Positions 11,530 to 22,639 of a DNA stretch of 64,000 bases are shown piece by piece. Position numbers and translations under genes: made by a program. The notes under the pieces are model-generated. The model worked only from the letters and a program-made list of their open reading frames with translations. It was not told the DNA's origin and made no database searches. Origin of the DNA: Ophioderma brevispina (taxonomy: Eukaryota > Echinodermata > Ophiuroidea > Amphilepidida > Ophiodermatidae); assembly GCA_023653785.1 (NCBI GenBank), contig JAMKCH010002860.1:117660-181659 (forward strand), read 5' to 3'. Numbering within the stretch: position 1 is the stretch's first letter; every line of letters begins with the position of its first letter.

Positions 11530-11554
11530 GGGGGGGGTTGGTTACCACCCCCCC
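11530..11554. repeat. Palindrome: G-run, TTGGTTACCA, C-run
   Basis: A near-perfect palindrome of eight G, the core TTGGTTACCA, then a C run. Its arms can pair as a hairpin. Related copies lie at 12106 and 12285. Confidence 0.7.
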
Positions 11555-12105
11555 TGTTTTTCGTTACTGCACACCCGATTCCTGTAAATTTGGTACCAGG
11601 ATAGCTTAGCAGGTTCTTCTTTCCATTGATCCAAAATAGTCTAACATCCCCATGATGACTTCACGGACGTCCATATTTTTAGGAAAGTCCGAAAATACTG
11701 AATATAGGGTGGAAAATTGAAATTTCGCAACTTTTGGCGACTCAAACACCCTATTATACCTCTAAAATGATTTCTTTATTAAAACTAGTCTTTCCCATCA
11801 AGTAATCCAAAAACCGCATGCAAATCTGCATTTCCTAACTTTTTGGGCGAAAAATTGAAATTTTTCACGGGGGTGGGTGTCGATGGAAATGGGCAGTTTT
11901 GCTGACATGCGAACTTTATGACTTCATTGGTGACGTATAAGCTAGGCATTTGGTACTCACAACTTTTTGGTAATCAAAGGAAAGAGGAGAGACCCACCTA
12001 GCTGACTCGCACCTAGTCTAACCCCCCAAAAAATCAAAAGTCGTATGTCAATAACCACATCCACTTTTCCTGTGTGTTGTTGGCTGTTGGTACTTCTCCT
12101 CCGGA

Positions 12106-12130
12106 GGGGGGGTGGTTACCACCCCCCCCC
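12106..12130. repeat. Palindrome: GGGGGGGTGGTTACCACCCCC
   Basis: Seven G, then TGGTTACCA, then a C run that extends to 12136. The palindrome is perfect over at least 23 bases. Confidence 0.75.
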
Positions 12131-12284
12131 CCCCCCATCGATCACTTTGGGATCACCCTGTATCTTACCTATAACCCGGTGGATGTTTGTTTTTGGATTA
12201 AAAGGAGCGGACAATTCATTGACAATTACATTAATAATTTTGGCACAAAAAAGGGGTTTAAGCAAGCCCTGGGAAAAACCTGAA

Positions 12285-12308
12285 GGGGGGGTGGTAACCA
12301 CCCCCCCC
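12285..12308. repeat. Palindrome: G-run, TGGTAACCA, C-run
   Basis: Seven G, then TGGTAACCA, then eight C. The core is the inverse form of the 12106 copy, as expected for the opposite arm of an inverted-repeat element. Confidence 0.75.
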
Positions 12309-12364
12309 TCGGTAGACGAGGAGTTTAAGGGTGTGCGTTTTCAGCCCCTATCTGGTAAAAATAA

Positions 12365-13560
12365 CCACAATTTGATACAAAATGCAACCCTACAGCACAC
12401 CTGGCTCATCTTCAGAAGTGCTTTGTTTAGCACAGTAATGCATTTTTAAACACAGCCCTGCCAACAAACGACCTTCTTTACAACAAACATCCTTAACATA
12501 TCGAAAAGCGCGCCACTACTTAATCTAATTAACCTTTGTTGGGTCACCTCTCCTATACCTATAACCAAAGCACAGAAAGCTTGCAACCTTAGTCCAATTT
12601 CCATTACATTTCATTCCCATTTTGCTCATAATAATTTCATCGACACTTAGTACAATTTGTGTTGCAATAGATTCAAATTCATATTAAGCGAAATGTTCAG
12701 TGGTTTAGTGTCTGACATCGTCCTTTAATGCTACTGACATTGCTGATATGCACAAAGCAAACACACTTCTTCAAACATTTCATCCATTCATCGTTCCATT
12801 ATACCGTTTTGCTAGTTTCGATCGTTCGTGTTTTATCATTCATTCACATGGATATCCGCAACCACCTCGTGTCACGCCGCATCGGATTTCCACTTATTGT
12901 CAATGCACGACCCGCACAGTACTTGGTTGGAAATCGATTCCCAGAACGACATGCTTATGCATGGTGTCAGGTGGTGTGTGACTTCGTAATTAGCACGACG
13001 TCCCTCGTTTTGTTGGTGGTTTGAGGGTTCTTTTCTGTGTTGGCATGGAGTAGCGTGCCCGGCGGCATAAACCTAGCTCCCTTTATAAACTATTGTTGAG
13101 TGTCCGGTAAAAGTGTGTTCGTGCCTGCTTTACTGCAAACTGTTTCGAATGATGAACTTTAGCCCACCCATAGTTTTTTTATGGGCCTCAGTGTTTTCTA
13201 ATTCAGAAGTATCAATGTTTTATCAATTGGAATTGAATTTGTTTTTATATCCTGGTTACTTTATAACTATTCACAGGATATCAGTGTTGCGGATAACACA
13301 CTCGCACCAAATATTATGCACTTGTATTAGCTCAGCCTAGCTGATCATGCACAGCTGTACATAGCTCTAATTAGTCTGTCATGGCACAAAGTACATGTAT
13401 CAAGATGGCTGGTTGATGTAAAGTATTATAAGATGGGCTTATTTTTGAACAAGAATAAGTTGACTCATGCATGGTTACCTGTAACTTGTAAATCTTAACT
13501 AATTGGAAATGGCAGGCAAGATACTCTCAAAATAGATTCATCAGGATTGTTCATAATAGT
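12365..13560. other. No gene recognised
   Basis: Open frames around 12728-13024 and 13113-13340 show no domain, no sensible exon context and low complexity. I see no repeat structure I can define. Confidence 0.45.
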
Positions 13561-13562
13561 CA

Positions 13563-13876
13563 TTAAAGGGCATTTCGTGATCCACAGCCTCATCCCCCCG
13601 ACTTAACTCAAAAAAGTTGAGATTTTTATATCATCTGAACCGTTAACATTAGTAATCCATTTGTACCAAATCTTACGTGCAAATTCGGCCGTGTCTGTAA
13701 GTAATTCGCAATTTTGTATTTTAGCACAGTGGCCTATGGGACCGTGGGAAACGAGCATTTGCTCATAACACAAAACCGCAAAATCGGGATCAGCTAAAAA
13801 GTTGTGAATAAGCTTTTCTCAAGGAGTGAACAATGAATAAAACAGAAGGGGCTGGAATCACGAAATGCGCCTTTAA
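13563..13876 (-). repeat. MITE family B, copy 1 (reverse orientation)
   Basis: The element is flanked by TTAA on both sides. Its termini are AGGGCATTTCGTGAT at the left and ATCACGAAATGCGCCT at the right. The interior matches copies 2-4 in reverse orientation, with blocks such as CAGTGGCCTATGGGAC and CAAAATCGGGATCAGCT. There is no coding capacity. Confidence 0.8.
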
Positions 13877-13930
13877 GTTTGCAAATTTATGTTCAAGAAT
13901 ATAAATCTAAAATTCATATAAAATGAAGTA

Positions 13931-14468
13931 GGTAGTCACTTGAAATATTTCAACTCCTATCAGGAGTCTTGTTCACTCTGGTCTGATGAGTGAACATTGG
14001 TGATTCTAGATAGTATCAGCTAACCTTGCGATGGATTTTGATGATGTCACAATTTGGTAGTTTGCTTTCAAGGCTAACAACCGAAGACTGAAGCGGAAAA
14101 AGTTGGTGGAAAGACCTTTGCCAAACCACAAAGAAAGACATCCACAACAAACATACAAATCTGCCATTGCTGAACATGTGGGAGGAGGCAAAAAGTTATT
14201 GAACATAATAAATCAAACCACACACATCGAAATGGCTCAAGGACCAGTATTATGGATAAGAAGAAGAGGAAGCACCACTATGAATAAGGACGAGGGGGTG
14301 TACAGACACAGCAAAGCTTATAATCGGATAATCAGCGAACTACCAATGTGACATCATCAACATTCAACGTCCGTCATAAGGTTCACTGATAATATTTAGA
14401 ATCGCCAACACTCTATCAGACCAGAGTGAACAAGACTCCTTGAGTTGAAATATTTTGAGTGAGTACCT
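13931..14468 (+). mobile_element. Penelope-like remnant bounded by an inverted repeat
   Basis: Near-identical inverted arms lie at 13931-13990 and 14411-14468, sharing AGGAGTCTTGTTCACTCTGG and GAAATATTTCAACTC. They enclose the end of a GIY-YIG-type coding region. Penelope-like elements often have pseudo-LTRs in inverted arrangement, which would account for the arms. The rest of the element is missing. Confidence 0.45.
14080..14351 (+). pseudogene. C-terminal fragment of a GIY-YIG endonuclease-type retroelement protein
   Basis: The frame is open from 14103 to 14351 and its reading can be extended upstream to about 14080. It contains KSAIAEHV (about residues 20-27 of the open frame), IEMAQ, RRRGSTTMNKDEGVY and SKAYNRIISEL. 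The order SAIAEHV, a basic segment with a spaced RR, then MN-DEG and a final S-YN-II is characteristic of the C-terminal endonuclease region of Penelope-like proteins. In intact copies this enzyme nicks target DNA for integration. The GIY-YIG core and all of the reverse transcriptase are absent, so this is only a 3' stub. Assignment is by motif memory and moderately secure. Confidence 0.5.
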
Positions 14469-14470
14469 TT

Positions 14471-15056
14471 CTCATATAGACACCTGGCACAAAAAGTATC
14501 TCGGCATGTTTTTCGATCATTATTGTGCCAAAGTCAGACCATTTTGAAAGTTTTTCGAAATATACATTTTGTTGCCTATGTCTTACTCTTTCATTTAACA
14601 CCTCGCTTGTAAGAAAACGTGCAAAATGGCTGACATAGAGTGCCCGAAAGACGCAAACCCCCCAAACCAAAAGTTGCAGTTTTTGGATTTTTCAATGGTC
14701 ACTGTGTGGTACAACGCAATAATACTTGTGTATTGATTTTACTCAAAGGGGTTTTCCGACTGAATGAGCGAGAAAGCCTACTTGCAATATTGATTGTGGT
14801 CCGCGTGTTCGTGTCCAGTACACTGCAATCCCCATTGAAAATCCAAAAACTGCAACTTTTGGTTTTGGGGGTTTTGCGTCTTTCGAGCGTTTTATCTCAG
14901 CCATTTCTACACGCTTTTTTACAAGCAAGGTATTAAATGAAAGAGCAAGACATAGGCAACAAAATGTATATTTCGAAAACTCTCAAAATGGTCTGACTTT
15001 GGCCCAATACTCATCGAAAAACATGCCGAGATACTTTTTGTGCCAGGTGTATATGA
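14471..15056. repeat. Long inverted repeat (hairpin-forming, about 240-bp arms)
   Basis: The left arm 14471-14712 is reverse-complemented by the right arm at about 14820-15056. Matching blocks include CACCTGGCACAAAAAGTATC, TCGGCATGTTTTTCGAT, ACATTTTGTTGCCTATGTCT and CCAAAAGTTGCAGTTTTTGG. Arms differ at scattered positions. The central 105 bases are poorly matched. A transcript across it would fold into a long double-stranded RNA. Mirror-image open frames on the two arms are by-products of the symmetry. Confidence 0.8.
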
Positions 15057-15658
15057 ATTTTGGATTTATTTTGAGAACATAATTTGCAAACTAAAGGCAC
15101 AGATACTGTTGTCATACATGGTATTAATTAATATAATTATTTTATAGCAAGACAAAAGAAGAAAGTTATTAAAAGTAAAATGGAGTGAGATTGAGATAGA
15201 GAGAATGCCCCATATGCCTACAACTTATTTGCACATCATCTCCAATACAATTTCACAGTGAAACCATGGTAACAAATGAATTATTTCACACAAGTTAATT
15301 CCATGCTATGGCTATGATAAAACATAGGGCTAGAAGAGACTGATGATAGTTTTGTTAGTGCTATGAAGCAAACTTGGTTATCAGATAAAGACCATGTTAA
15401 TATCACCAGTAAATTTGCAAACACTGTTTGAACTTTTACAAGGTAAATACAGGTTTTATTTACTGAGTAAATAGTGATATTGGAATATTGTGTGAGGTAT
15501 ATATGATAGGTTCTTTAGAATGTACTCAAACATCAGTCCTTGCATCTGTCATCTTTAAAAGCCTGAATAATTCTTTTCTTTCATTCCTGTGAATTAATTC
15601 CATAGATGAAAATCTTCTTTGATGGCATTTATGGCAGTCTTTTGACTTCAGAAAGAAT

Positions 15659-16002
15659 TTAAAGGTGCATTTTGTGATTCCAGCAGCCCTAGTTTTATTC
15701 ATTGTTCACTAGATATCCTTGAGAAAAGGTTATTCACAAAATTTGAGTTGATCCCGATCTTGTGGTTTGGTGTTATGAGTAATTGTTTGTTTCCCACAGT
15801 CCCATAGGCCACTGTGCTGTAATTTCTGTCCGTTTACGGACAGAAAATACAAATTGCGAATTTCTTACAAATACGACCGAACTTGCATGTAAGATTAGGT
15901 ACACATGGATTACTAAGGCTAACGGTTCAGATGATATAAAAATGTCAACTTCTTTGAGGTAAATCGGGGGACGAGGTTGTGGATCACGAAATGCCCCTTT
16001 AA
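15659..16002 (+). repeat. MITE family B, copy 2
   Basis: TTAA flanks both ends. Termini are AGGTGCATTTTGTGATT and ATCACGAAATGCCCCT. The interior palindrome CTGTCCGTTTACGGACAG (about 15826-15843) sits next to CCATAGGCCACTGTGCTG. It faces copy 1 across the Penelope-like remnant and long inverted repeat. Confidence 0.85.
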
Positions 16003-16673
16003 TGTAGATAAGGGCTGGGCAGTATTGGTTTCTTTTACAGTAGGCTTTAAAAGACACAAGGAGATTTTCCAAAGATACAAATTTCTCTAAATTTGCGCTT
16101 GATAGGTTGTAGGACACCAAGAAAATTTTGAAGGTTTATTGGACAAAAAAGTAGAAAAGGAAACCCCAAACTATGTTTTTAACTTGGCTGCTGTCCTAAT
16201 AGGCTTCTATAGAGAAGCACACAAGTTTTGATTTTCTGTCGTGAATGTTTTCTGTCGTGCATGACAGAAAATACTAAATTGTATGTTTACCCCAGGATGT
16301 CCTTGAACCTTAATACGGCTGTCAGGTCCGTTTTAACTAAATGTCAGAACCTAGACAAACTACACTTTTTTTAATCCTTATAACGAGATGAATACATTGG
16401 TGTATATTTAAACACAATTTGACTTCGTTTCAAATTTACCCCTGTACTAATTTTACCCCCTTCTTTTACAAAGTTCCACACATTTCCCAGAGGTGGACCC
16501 AGAATTTCTCATTCTGATTCAGCACCCTTCAAACTATAGAAAAATATCTTCAAACTTTCTTTGCCAAACTTCTAGAATGGGATTCTGATTTATAACCAGG
16601 GCTACTAATTCTATCTGAATGTAGTGATTGCACAAACTGAGAAGCCGCTAAATTCCAGTTCACCTTTGATAAT

Positions 16674-17150
16674 AGCCATGTTCACACGGTCACAAAACTC
16701 CAAAGGTTTGAAACTCCAGAGGTGAAAATTAAATCCAATTATTTTACTTTCACTCCAAAATACGTCCACACGATGGCCAAAACTCTGAAATCATCCACCT
16801 GACCATTCTCCTCCGCTTCTCATATCGCAGTGTACACACCGTAAGTCACCATACCGGAAGCCGTGCACTTTTGCGCGTTATATTCAAACGCAGGAAGTTG
16901 TCAAAAAAGATGACCTTGCGAGGTCACCTCCGCTCACTATTCCCCGAAGCTGTCCACACGGCACGACACTCCGGGTGTTATTGGAGTTTGAGTTTCACCC
17001 CTAGTTTTGTAGGGGGATAAAACCCCGCTAGACCCTCGATATAACTCCGGAGTTTAAACCTCCGAATGCATCCACACGGCCAAAAACCCCGATGACACTC
17101 CAGAGTTTTTAAAACTCCGGAGTTTCAGCCTCCATGTGGACACGACTAGT
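16674..17150. repeat. Inverted-repeat element with GTCCACACGG motifs
   Basis: The left end GCCATGTTCACACGG (about 16675) pairs with the right end CCATGTGGACACGAC (about 17132-17146). CCACACGG/CCACACGA recurs inside at about 16769, 16953 and 17072. The right half is packed with the palindrome ACTCCGGAGTTT and variants (17045, 17096, 17114). It is non-coding and the superfamily is unknown. Confidence 0.65.
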
Positions 17151-18152
17151 GTTGAAATACTTAGTGTATAATCCTGTTGTTTGATATACCTAGAAGGAAG
17201 TGGTATGATGACCTTGTGTGATAGGTGCAATTAAGATACATAAAATATATCCTGTAGGTACTTGGTTTATTTCAAAACTAGCAGTAATAATAACACATCA
17301 CACTGAAAGAGGAAGAAACTGACATTAAATGGTAGAACCCTTAGTCAATTATTGTTAGCCTAGGAAAATGTTATAAATATGAATAACGCTGTCAAATTTA
17401 GGGGTAGAATTAGAGGTTAAAACTGTGATGACAACAATTGACTTCCATAATCACGCTCTCAAAGCGCAATTGCAAACTTTTTGAGCTCTTGGTATCTGTG
17501 GCGATCTATTTAAACAGTTTAGAGGGTTTAGAGCAAAAGGCCCCTTCTATAATAGCTGCCAGGTGTTAGATTTGACAGGTATAACTCTTAATAAGAACAC
17601 AACTGACAAATAGCAGCTATTGCAGATGATGCCTTCTTGCAGTAAACCCTTGACTAATGTCATAAAATAGACAAAAGAGATGATGAAAAGCCAACATTTA
17701 CCTGTACATGGGTATCCTTGATTTTAATTACAAAAATTGATATTTCAAGATTTCCCTATCATTTTGACCACTTGAAACAGTGAGTTTAACTTCATTAATT
17801 AATTAAAAGGTAGGATTATTGGCTATGGCATCCTGTCATGTTGTCAGGTGTATGTGGAAAATAGGTATCTTGGGCCTATAAATATTGTTGAAAAATTTGA
17901 ATTAAATATAAAATGTTACTTTTTTGATATTACTTCATATTGCATAGTATAGTGTGCATACAAAATGTGGTAGTGCATTGAAGTTAAAAGCTTGGGTGTG
18001 GCTAAATAAATCTGGTATGATGGTGGTTTTTCTGGGGGAACATGAGAGCTATTAATCCAACTTACTGAACAAATATAGCCAAGAACAAGTTTACCAGAGG
18101 AAATGACAGGACTATTGCTTAAAGCCACAAGCACTCATTTTCAAATTTAGAG

Positions 18153-18594
18153 AATAAAGGTATGATTTTAGGAACCGGTACTCTCTTTACGACAAATTTA
18201 AACCAAGGCGATACCATTATTTTAAGTGGAAGAACGAGGCCGAAGGCCGAGTTCTTCCACGCAAAAATAATGGTGTCACCATGCCCAGGTCAAAATTCCA
18301 GTTGATTCCAGCCAAACTGGTTTCAACTGGAACCAGTTGAAATCCAGTGATCCCAGTTGAATCCAGTTTAATCAGTTGATTCCGTGAAGGAAAATGGGAA
18401 ACAATTTTCAAACTAGGTGGTTTTTTATGACCAGTGAACTCACTTAAGGACCAGTACAAACAGTTAAAAACGTTGAAAAAAGTTAGTTCTCATGGAAAAT
18501 TGAACACTTCAACTGGGATCAATGGCATTGCACCTGGGCAGGTTTCAATTTCTCGTAAAGAGAGTACCGGTTCACAAAGTCATACCTTTATTTT
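18153..18594. repeat. MITE-like element with about 45-bp terminal inverted repeats
   Basis: The left arm runs from AATAAAGGTATGAT through GAACCGGTACTCTCTTTACG (about 18172-18191). The right arm is its near-exact reverse complement, CGTAAAGAGAGTACCGGTTC (about 18554-18573), ending CATACCTTTATT. Inside lies a hairpin (18214-18273) and a degenerate CCAGTTGAATCCAGT-type short repeat (about 18297-18385). No coding capacity. Confidence 0.8.
18214..18273. repeat. Internal hairpin of the 18.2-kb element
   Basis: The arms CCATTATTTTAAGTGGAAG and CTTCCACGCAAAAATAATGG pair over about 22 bp, with a GGCCGAAGGCC tip. A stem-loop of this kind is common inside non-autonomous DNA elements. Confidence 0.7.
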
Positions 18595-18599
18595 CATCT

Positions 18600-20295
18600 T
18601 AAAACAGCAAGTTATATAGAAAAGGGTTCATCTTTACCCAATTTGACGATACTTACAGCTTAATACAACAAGAAGGAATGCCTCCCCAGTGACAACATCG
18701 ACCACCCCGGATGCACGATCATACGAAACGGAGACGCAACGTTGCAGGCGCGTGAAAGTAGCAAAATGCGGTATGACGCGAGCGCTCAACACGAAAAATA
18801 ACTTCAATATGCAGCGAGTACTCCATGGGTTAAATTAATCGAATTGAAACCGGGCATCAGCCAATGAAAATTGCTCATTTTCACTGATGTTTAAGAATTT
18901 TATGGAGGATATGAAGAGGACTTCTTGTTTACATTTTCAAAGGAAAAAAATCGGGGGTGTGGAAAGGACACTGGTTCAAGCTGTTATAGCTGGTCATGGG
19001 GCCATTCTATACAATAAGCTAAAGGGGGTGATGATAATTGACAGTCTTGTCCAGCCCCCCTACCCCACCCGGACACAACTTATGCAGGGCATTTGTGCTC
19101 TTATCAAGACTCAATGGATACCATGATCAGAACACTGAAAACAATTATTATTATTATTATTATGTGCCTTAGGAAATCGTTACAATCATTCGCTTACTCT
19201 AGGTGGCTGCTTAAGCGCACTTGCTATATATAATTCGCACTTAAATTGTAATATCTTCCAACAGCTCATCAATATTGGATTTGGTATCGGAAGAAAGCAC
19301 CTATTTTTCTTTAGTGACATGAGGCGATTTTTTTAGGATAGGAATTTCTCTCAAATTTCGCTGAATCGGTTGTAGACCACCTACCTGAGAACGTTGGAAG
19401 TTTATCGGACAACAGGTGCAAAAGAAAACCGAAAACTTGTTTGAACTTTCAGTTATCGTAATCGTTCCCCTAGAAAACCATGCTTTGACTTTTATCATGC
19501 ACGCAGAAACTATAAATCATCATCTAGTAATAAGACGGTGTATTCGGCTATTCACTTTCAGGTGTGATCTAATTGGTTAGGTATTCCCCAGTATGCAACA
19601 AACCTGTGTTCGATTTGTGGGCGCTATTCTATCTGTAACTGTTCCTCAGTCTCAAGTCATGTGTAAAATAAATAAACCGGCACCAAATTCAGTGAGACAG
19701 CAGGTCACGATGGCATGCTTTATTTCTTTTTCACATGAAAACCACTGGTGCCAGCGCTGACCTATCCGTTGGTAGGAAAACGTTTGAAAACCACTTCTTT
19801 TGGGGCTCCATAAATACGTGTTTCATTTACAAATATGAAACAAAGATTATGAGGTGAATTTTAATTGAAATTAATATTAATTATAATTAAAATGATACTT
19901 TATGGGGTTGAAAAACAAGGATGAAAAGTGCAAAAATCTGTTAAACATGCGTGGTTTGACAAATTCAGGAGCCCCACATCATTTAAAGTTGACCAAATCA
20001 TAAACGGACATCTTATCTGGAAAAAGTTGTGCATGTGAAGCTGTATCGGTTTGGAGAAAGCGAAGACCACGGTTAGTTCATAGATTCCAGTTTGAACATG
20101 AATTCCCCTATACTTTTAACATAACGAAAACTCACTGAATTTGCAAAACGCGTGTTTCTGTTTGGGGAATCAAACAAAGAGCAAGGACGTGTGTCTTTTT
20201 GTTTGTGCAAATCCAATGCTTCTGACTCGACACAATTTCTCTGGGTTATCAGTTGTGTCACTGTGACCTCAGGATGACGAGTTAGTGTGTGTGCG
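18600..20295. other. No gene recognised; simple repeats only
   Basis: A short open frame at 18887-19126 has no recognised domain. An ATT microsatellite lies at 19143-19162. An AT palindrome lies at about 19856-19894 (ATTTTAATT ... AATTAAAAT). Confidence 0.4.
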
Positions 20296-20299
20296 TACT

Positions 20300-20643
20300 T
20301 ATAAAATGTCAACGAGAGATTTCATAAACAGGTGTCCCTAAAAATATGAACATTGCTGATTTTTGCACCAATGTAAATCTTTTAATCAAAATGGTCCCCA
20401 TGTTGAAAAGATAAGCTTAAAAATATTTCTTTCTTGTTAAGATTGAAATTTCTAATTTCGTCAATAGGAGCAAGTACTAAATCAGCCTATGTTTGTATAT
20501 ATTTTAATTAGGCAATGAATACCGCTTTGTTTTCATTTCTTTAACGACAAGGTAAGAAATCTATTGGGGGTCTTTAATCTATATGAAATCACTACATATG
20601 ACACAATATATGGGTGCCTCCAAAATCTGTCATTGCACCTTAA
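20300..20643. repeat. MITE family C, copy 1
   Basis: This aligns to 30385-30725 through GAAATTTCTAATTTCGT, GGAGCAA, CAGCCTATGTTT and AAATCTATTGGG. The right end is CATTGCACC followed by TTAA at 20640-20643. The left end is eroded near GTCAACGAGAGATTTC, so its edge is approximate. Confidence 0.7.
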
Positions 20644-21919
20644 TCAAGGTTGTGTAAAACTAATAAATGATCACCCAACTCTGTGGGTGAAAGCCATTGC
20701 ACAATGCTAATGTGTAGCAGTGTCACTTGTGTACCATGTAGTTGTTATTGGTTGTTGGTTTTTAATTGTATGTTAAGTCAAGGGAATTTCCCTTACAGTA
20801 CCCTCAAAACTAATAAATAGGTCATATTAGAGTTATCAGGTCACCCTGCCTAAACTCAAGCTTACTGGTACATGTACACAGGAGTGTACAAGAGTTTTTA
20901 TTTCATACCAAGATTTAAGTCTAAGATTTCATTTTTGCCAAAGATGGAGGTCACTGACCCCTCCTTTGCCCGCAATTTTGTGTGAATTGTTACCTAGCTT
21001 AGTGTAATGAATGTGGGCCCCTACAGGACCCTGGCAGCTCTTAAACTTGAGGGATCCCTCAATGCACTAATAAGTAGCCTTTGCATGATATTGTATTTTT
21101 TTTAGAAATGGAGATTGCAATTAGTGTTTGCAATCACATAAGCAATCATTGTGTTTATATGACAAGGGATTGCAACTAGTTATGTACAGTAAGTTATACC
21201 AGATTGCTTGATAGTCTGCCTTGGAAACAAAAGTAAATGCAATCAGGTACCTTTTATTATATGGTACTGGGGCCTGCTCTTCGAAATGCCAAAGCAATGT
21301 TGTACTTTTTTACCCTTGTCCATTACACATGGCCAAGGGGTATTGGATTTTTGTGTTGATTTTTAGGGACGGTTAGGGTCAAATTATGTAAATCTGTTTA
21401 ATCTTTTATGCAATTTTGTGCCCATCTTAAGCACTTGAGAGATTAGCGGGGTTATTCAGGTTGACTTAATTTTTCTCTTCCAGGATCAATTACCTCAGTA
21501 AAGGCAAAGTCAGTTACTAACAGTTTCTGAAAGAAATTGTCTAGGCCCATTATACAGTGAGACTAAACATTTCATCAAAATGCACAATTTCCAAACAATT
21601 AGAAACAGAATTATGTGCTGACACATTTTAAGATTTTAACTTCAATGGCCTACTTGATATCGTACATTTTAACAAGTCCTTAAATTTGATCCTGGTTTGC
21701 ATCTCAAACCCTGAAACAATCCTTGGTGAAAATAATGACTTGCGTTAATAACGGTCTTGTGAACGTATTTGAAGTGGTAGATTAATGAAAATATGGGTCG
21801 CCATGGTCTCTAGCCTCATGCATGATAACACAGATATGTTATTGGTAATTGAAACTGTCTAGTAAATGTTGTCTTGGCTGTTAAAGCAACATAATTGAGC
21901 CAGCATAGTCCTCATTTGT

Positions 21920-22110
21920 GGGGGCACATGTGGTCCAGTGGATATCATGATGTGAAAATCCTGGGTTCAATTCCCGCTGCGGCCAACATGTTGTGTACTT
22001 GGGCACGGCACTATGCTTGTCTCACTGATATTAGGGAAAGGAAATTTAGGCGACACTAAAGGCAGCTAACAAAAAAGCTGGTGTTCTAATACTGTGTGTT
22101 ACATAGTTTG
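21920..22110 (+). repeat. tRNA-derived SINE
   Basis: The head has a pol III A-box match TGGTCCAGTGG (21931-21941) and B-box match GGTTCAATTCC (21964-21974), 33 bases apart start to start. The body follows with TTGTGTACTTGGGCACGGCA (about 21991) and CTCACTGATA. A tRNA head followed by a non-tRNA body is the structure of a SINE. It is not a functional tRNA gene. The 3' end is not well defined. Confidence 0.7.
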
Positions 22111-22301
22111 TATGACTACACAAATTTTGATTTGCAGAACATCACAGGTAGAAATCACACAAAGAAATTTCATCTTGCTTTCTCTCTTAGGCATTTTTGC
22201 AAGAAAATTGTGAAATGAGATAAAAGTTCTCTAAAAATGTATTAAAATTTTAAAAATGGTACAGTGTTGAGTGAGACACCTCATGGTACTGTGGTACAAA
22301 G

Positions 22302-22400
22302 TACCTGGGGGGGGGGGGGGGGGGAGGGGGAAGGGCAGCTGCTTCCCCCGTGGGGAATCTTGCCCCTCTCCCCCCACTCCCCCCCCCCCACTGCCCCCGT
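22302..22400 (+). repeat. G-run and C-run pair
   Basis: An interrupted G run at 22308-22330 is followed, 40-60 bases on, by C runs near 22369-22398. The two could pair or form G-quadruplex and i-motif structures. Nothing coding was recognised. Confidence 0.6.
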
Positions 22401-22490
22401 AATATTAGTGATTTTCTGCACATGTGTCCAATTTAACCATATAAACGACTGGCCTATCCAATTTGATTATACTAACAACAAAAGAACAAT

Positions 22491-22514
22491 TTTTTTTTTT
22501 TTTTTTTTTTTTTT
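22491..22514 (+). repeat. Poly-T tract
   Basis: About 24 consecutive T residues after AACAAT. It could be the reverse-strand poly-A tail of a retroposed element, but I found no element adjoining it. Confidence 0.8.
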
Positions 22515-22639
22515 AATATCATTGCAATTGGCGGATTTAGTGGCGCATAAGGTACCTGACATTGGCCCTGTTTCAGTGCCAATGTTCCTTTTGAGCATCC
22601 TATACTGTGCAAAAGCAGGAATTTTCATGCTACATTAAT

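Larger units (their letters stand above)
11420..12362. repeat. Inverted-repeat element with G/C palindromes near both ends
   Basis: The left side has CACACCC, CCTCGTCTACC (about 11491) and then a G-run/GGTTACC/C-run palindrome (11530-11554). The right side, reverse-complemented, has the same order: CACACCC, CCTCGTCTACC, palindrome (12285-12308). A third palindrome sits at 12106-12130. No protein was recognised. Confidence 0.55.

Noticed and set aside
14640..14936. Mirror-image open frames on opposite strands, with RKPPKPKVAVFGF in both
   Set aside because: They arise because the sequence is a long inverted repeat. The same bases are read twice.
21920..21992. Functional tRNA gene
   Set aside because: A and B boxes are present, but I could not form a full cloverleaf, and a SINE body follows directly.
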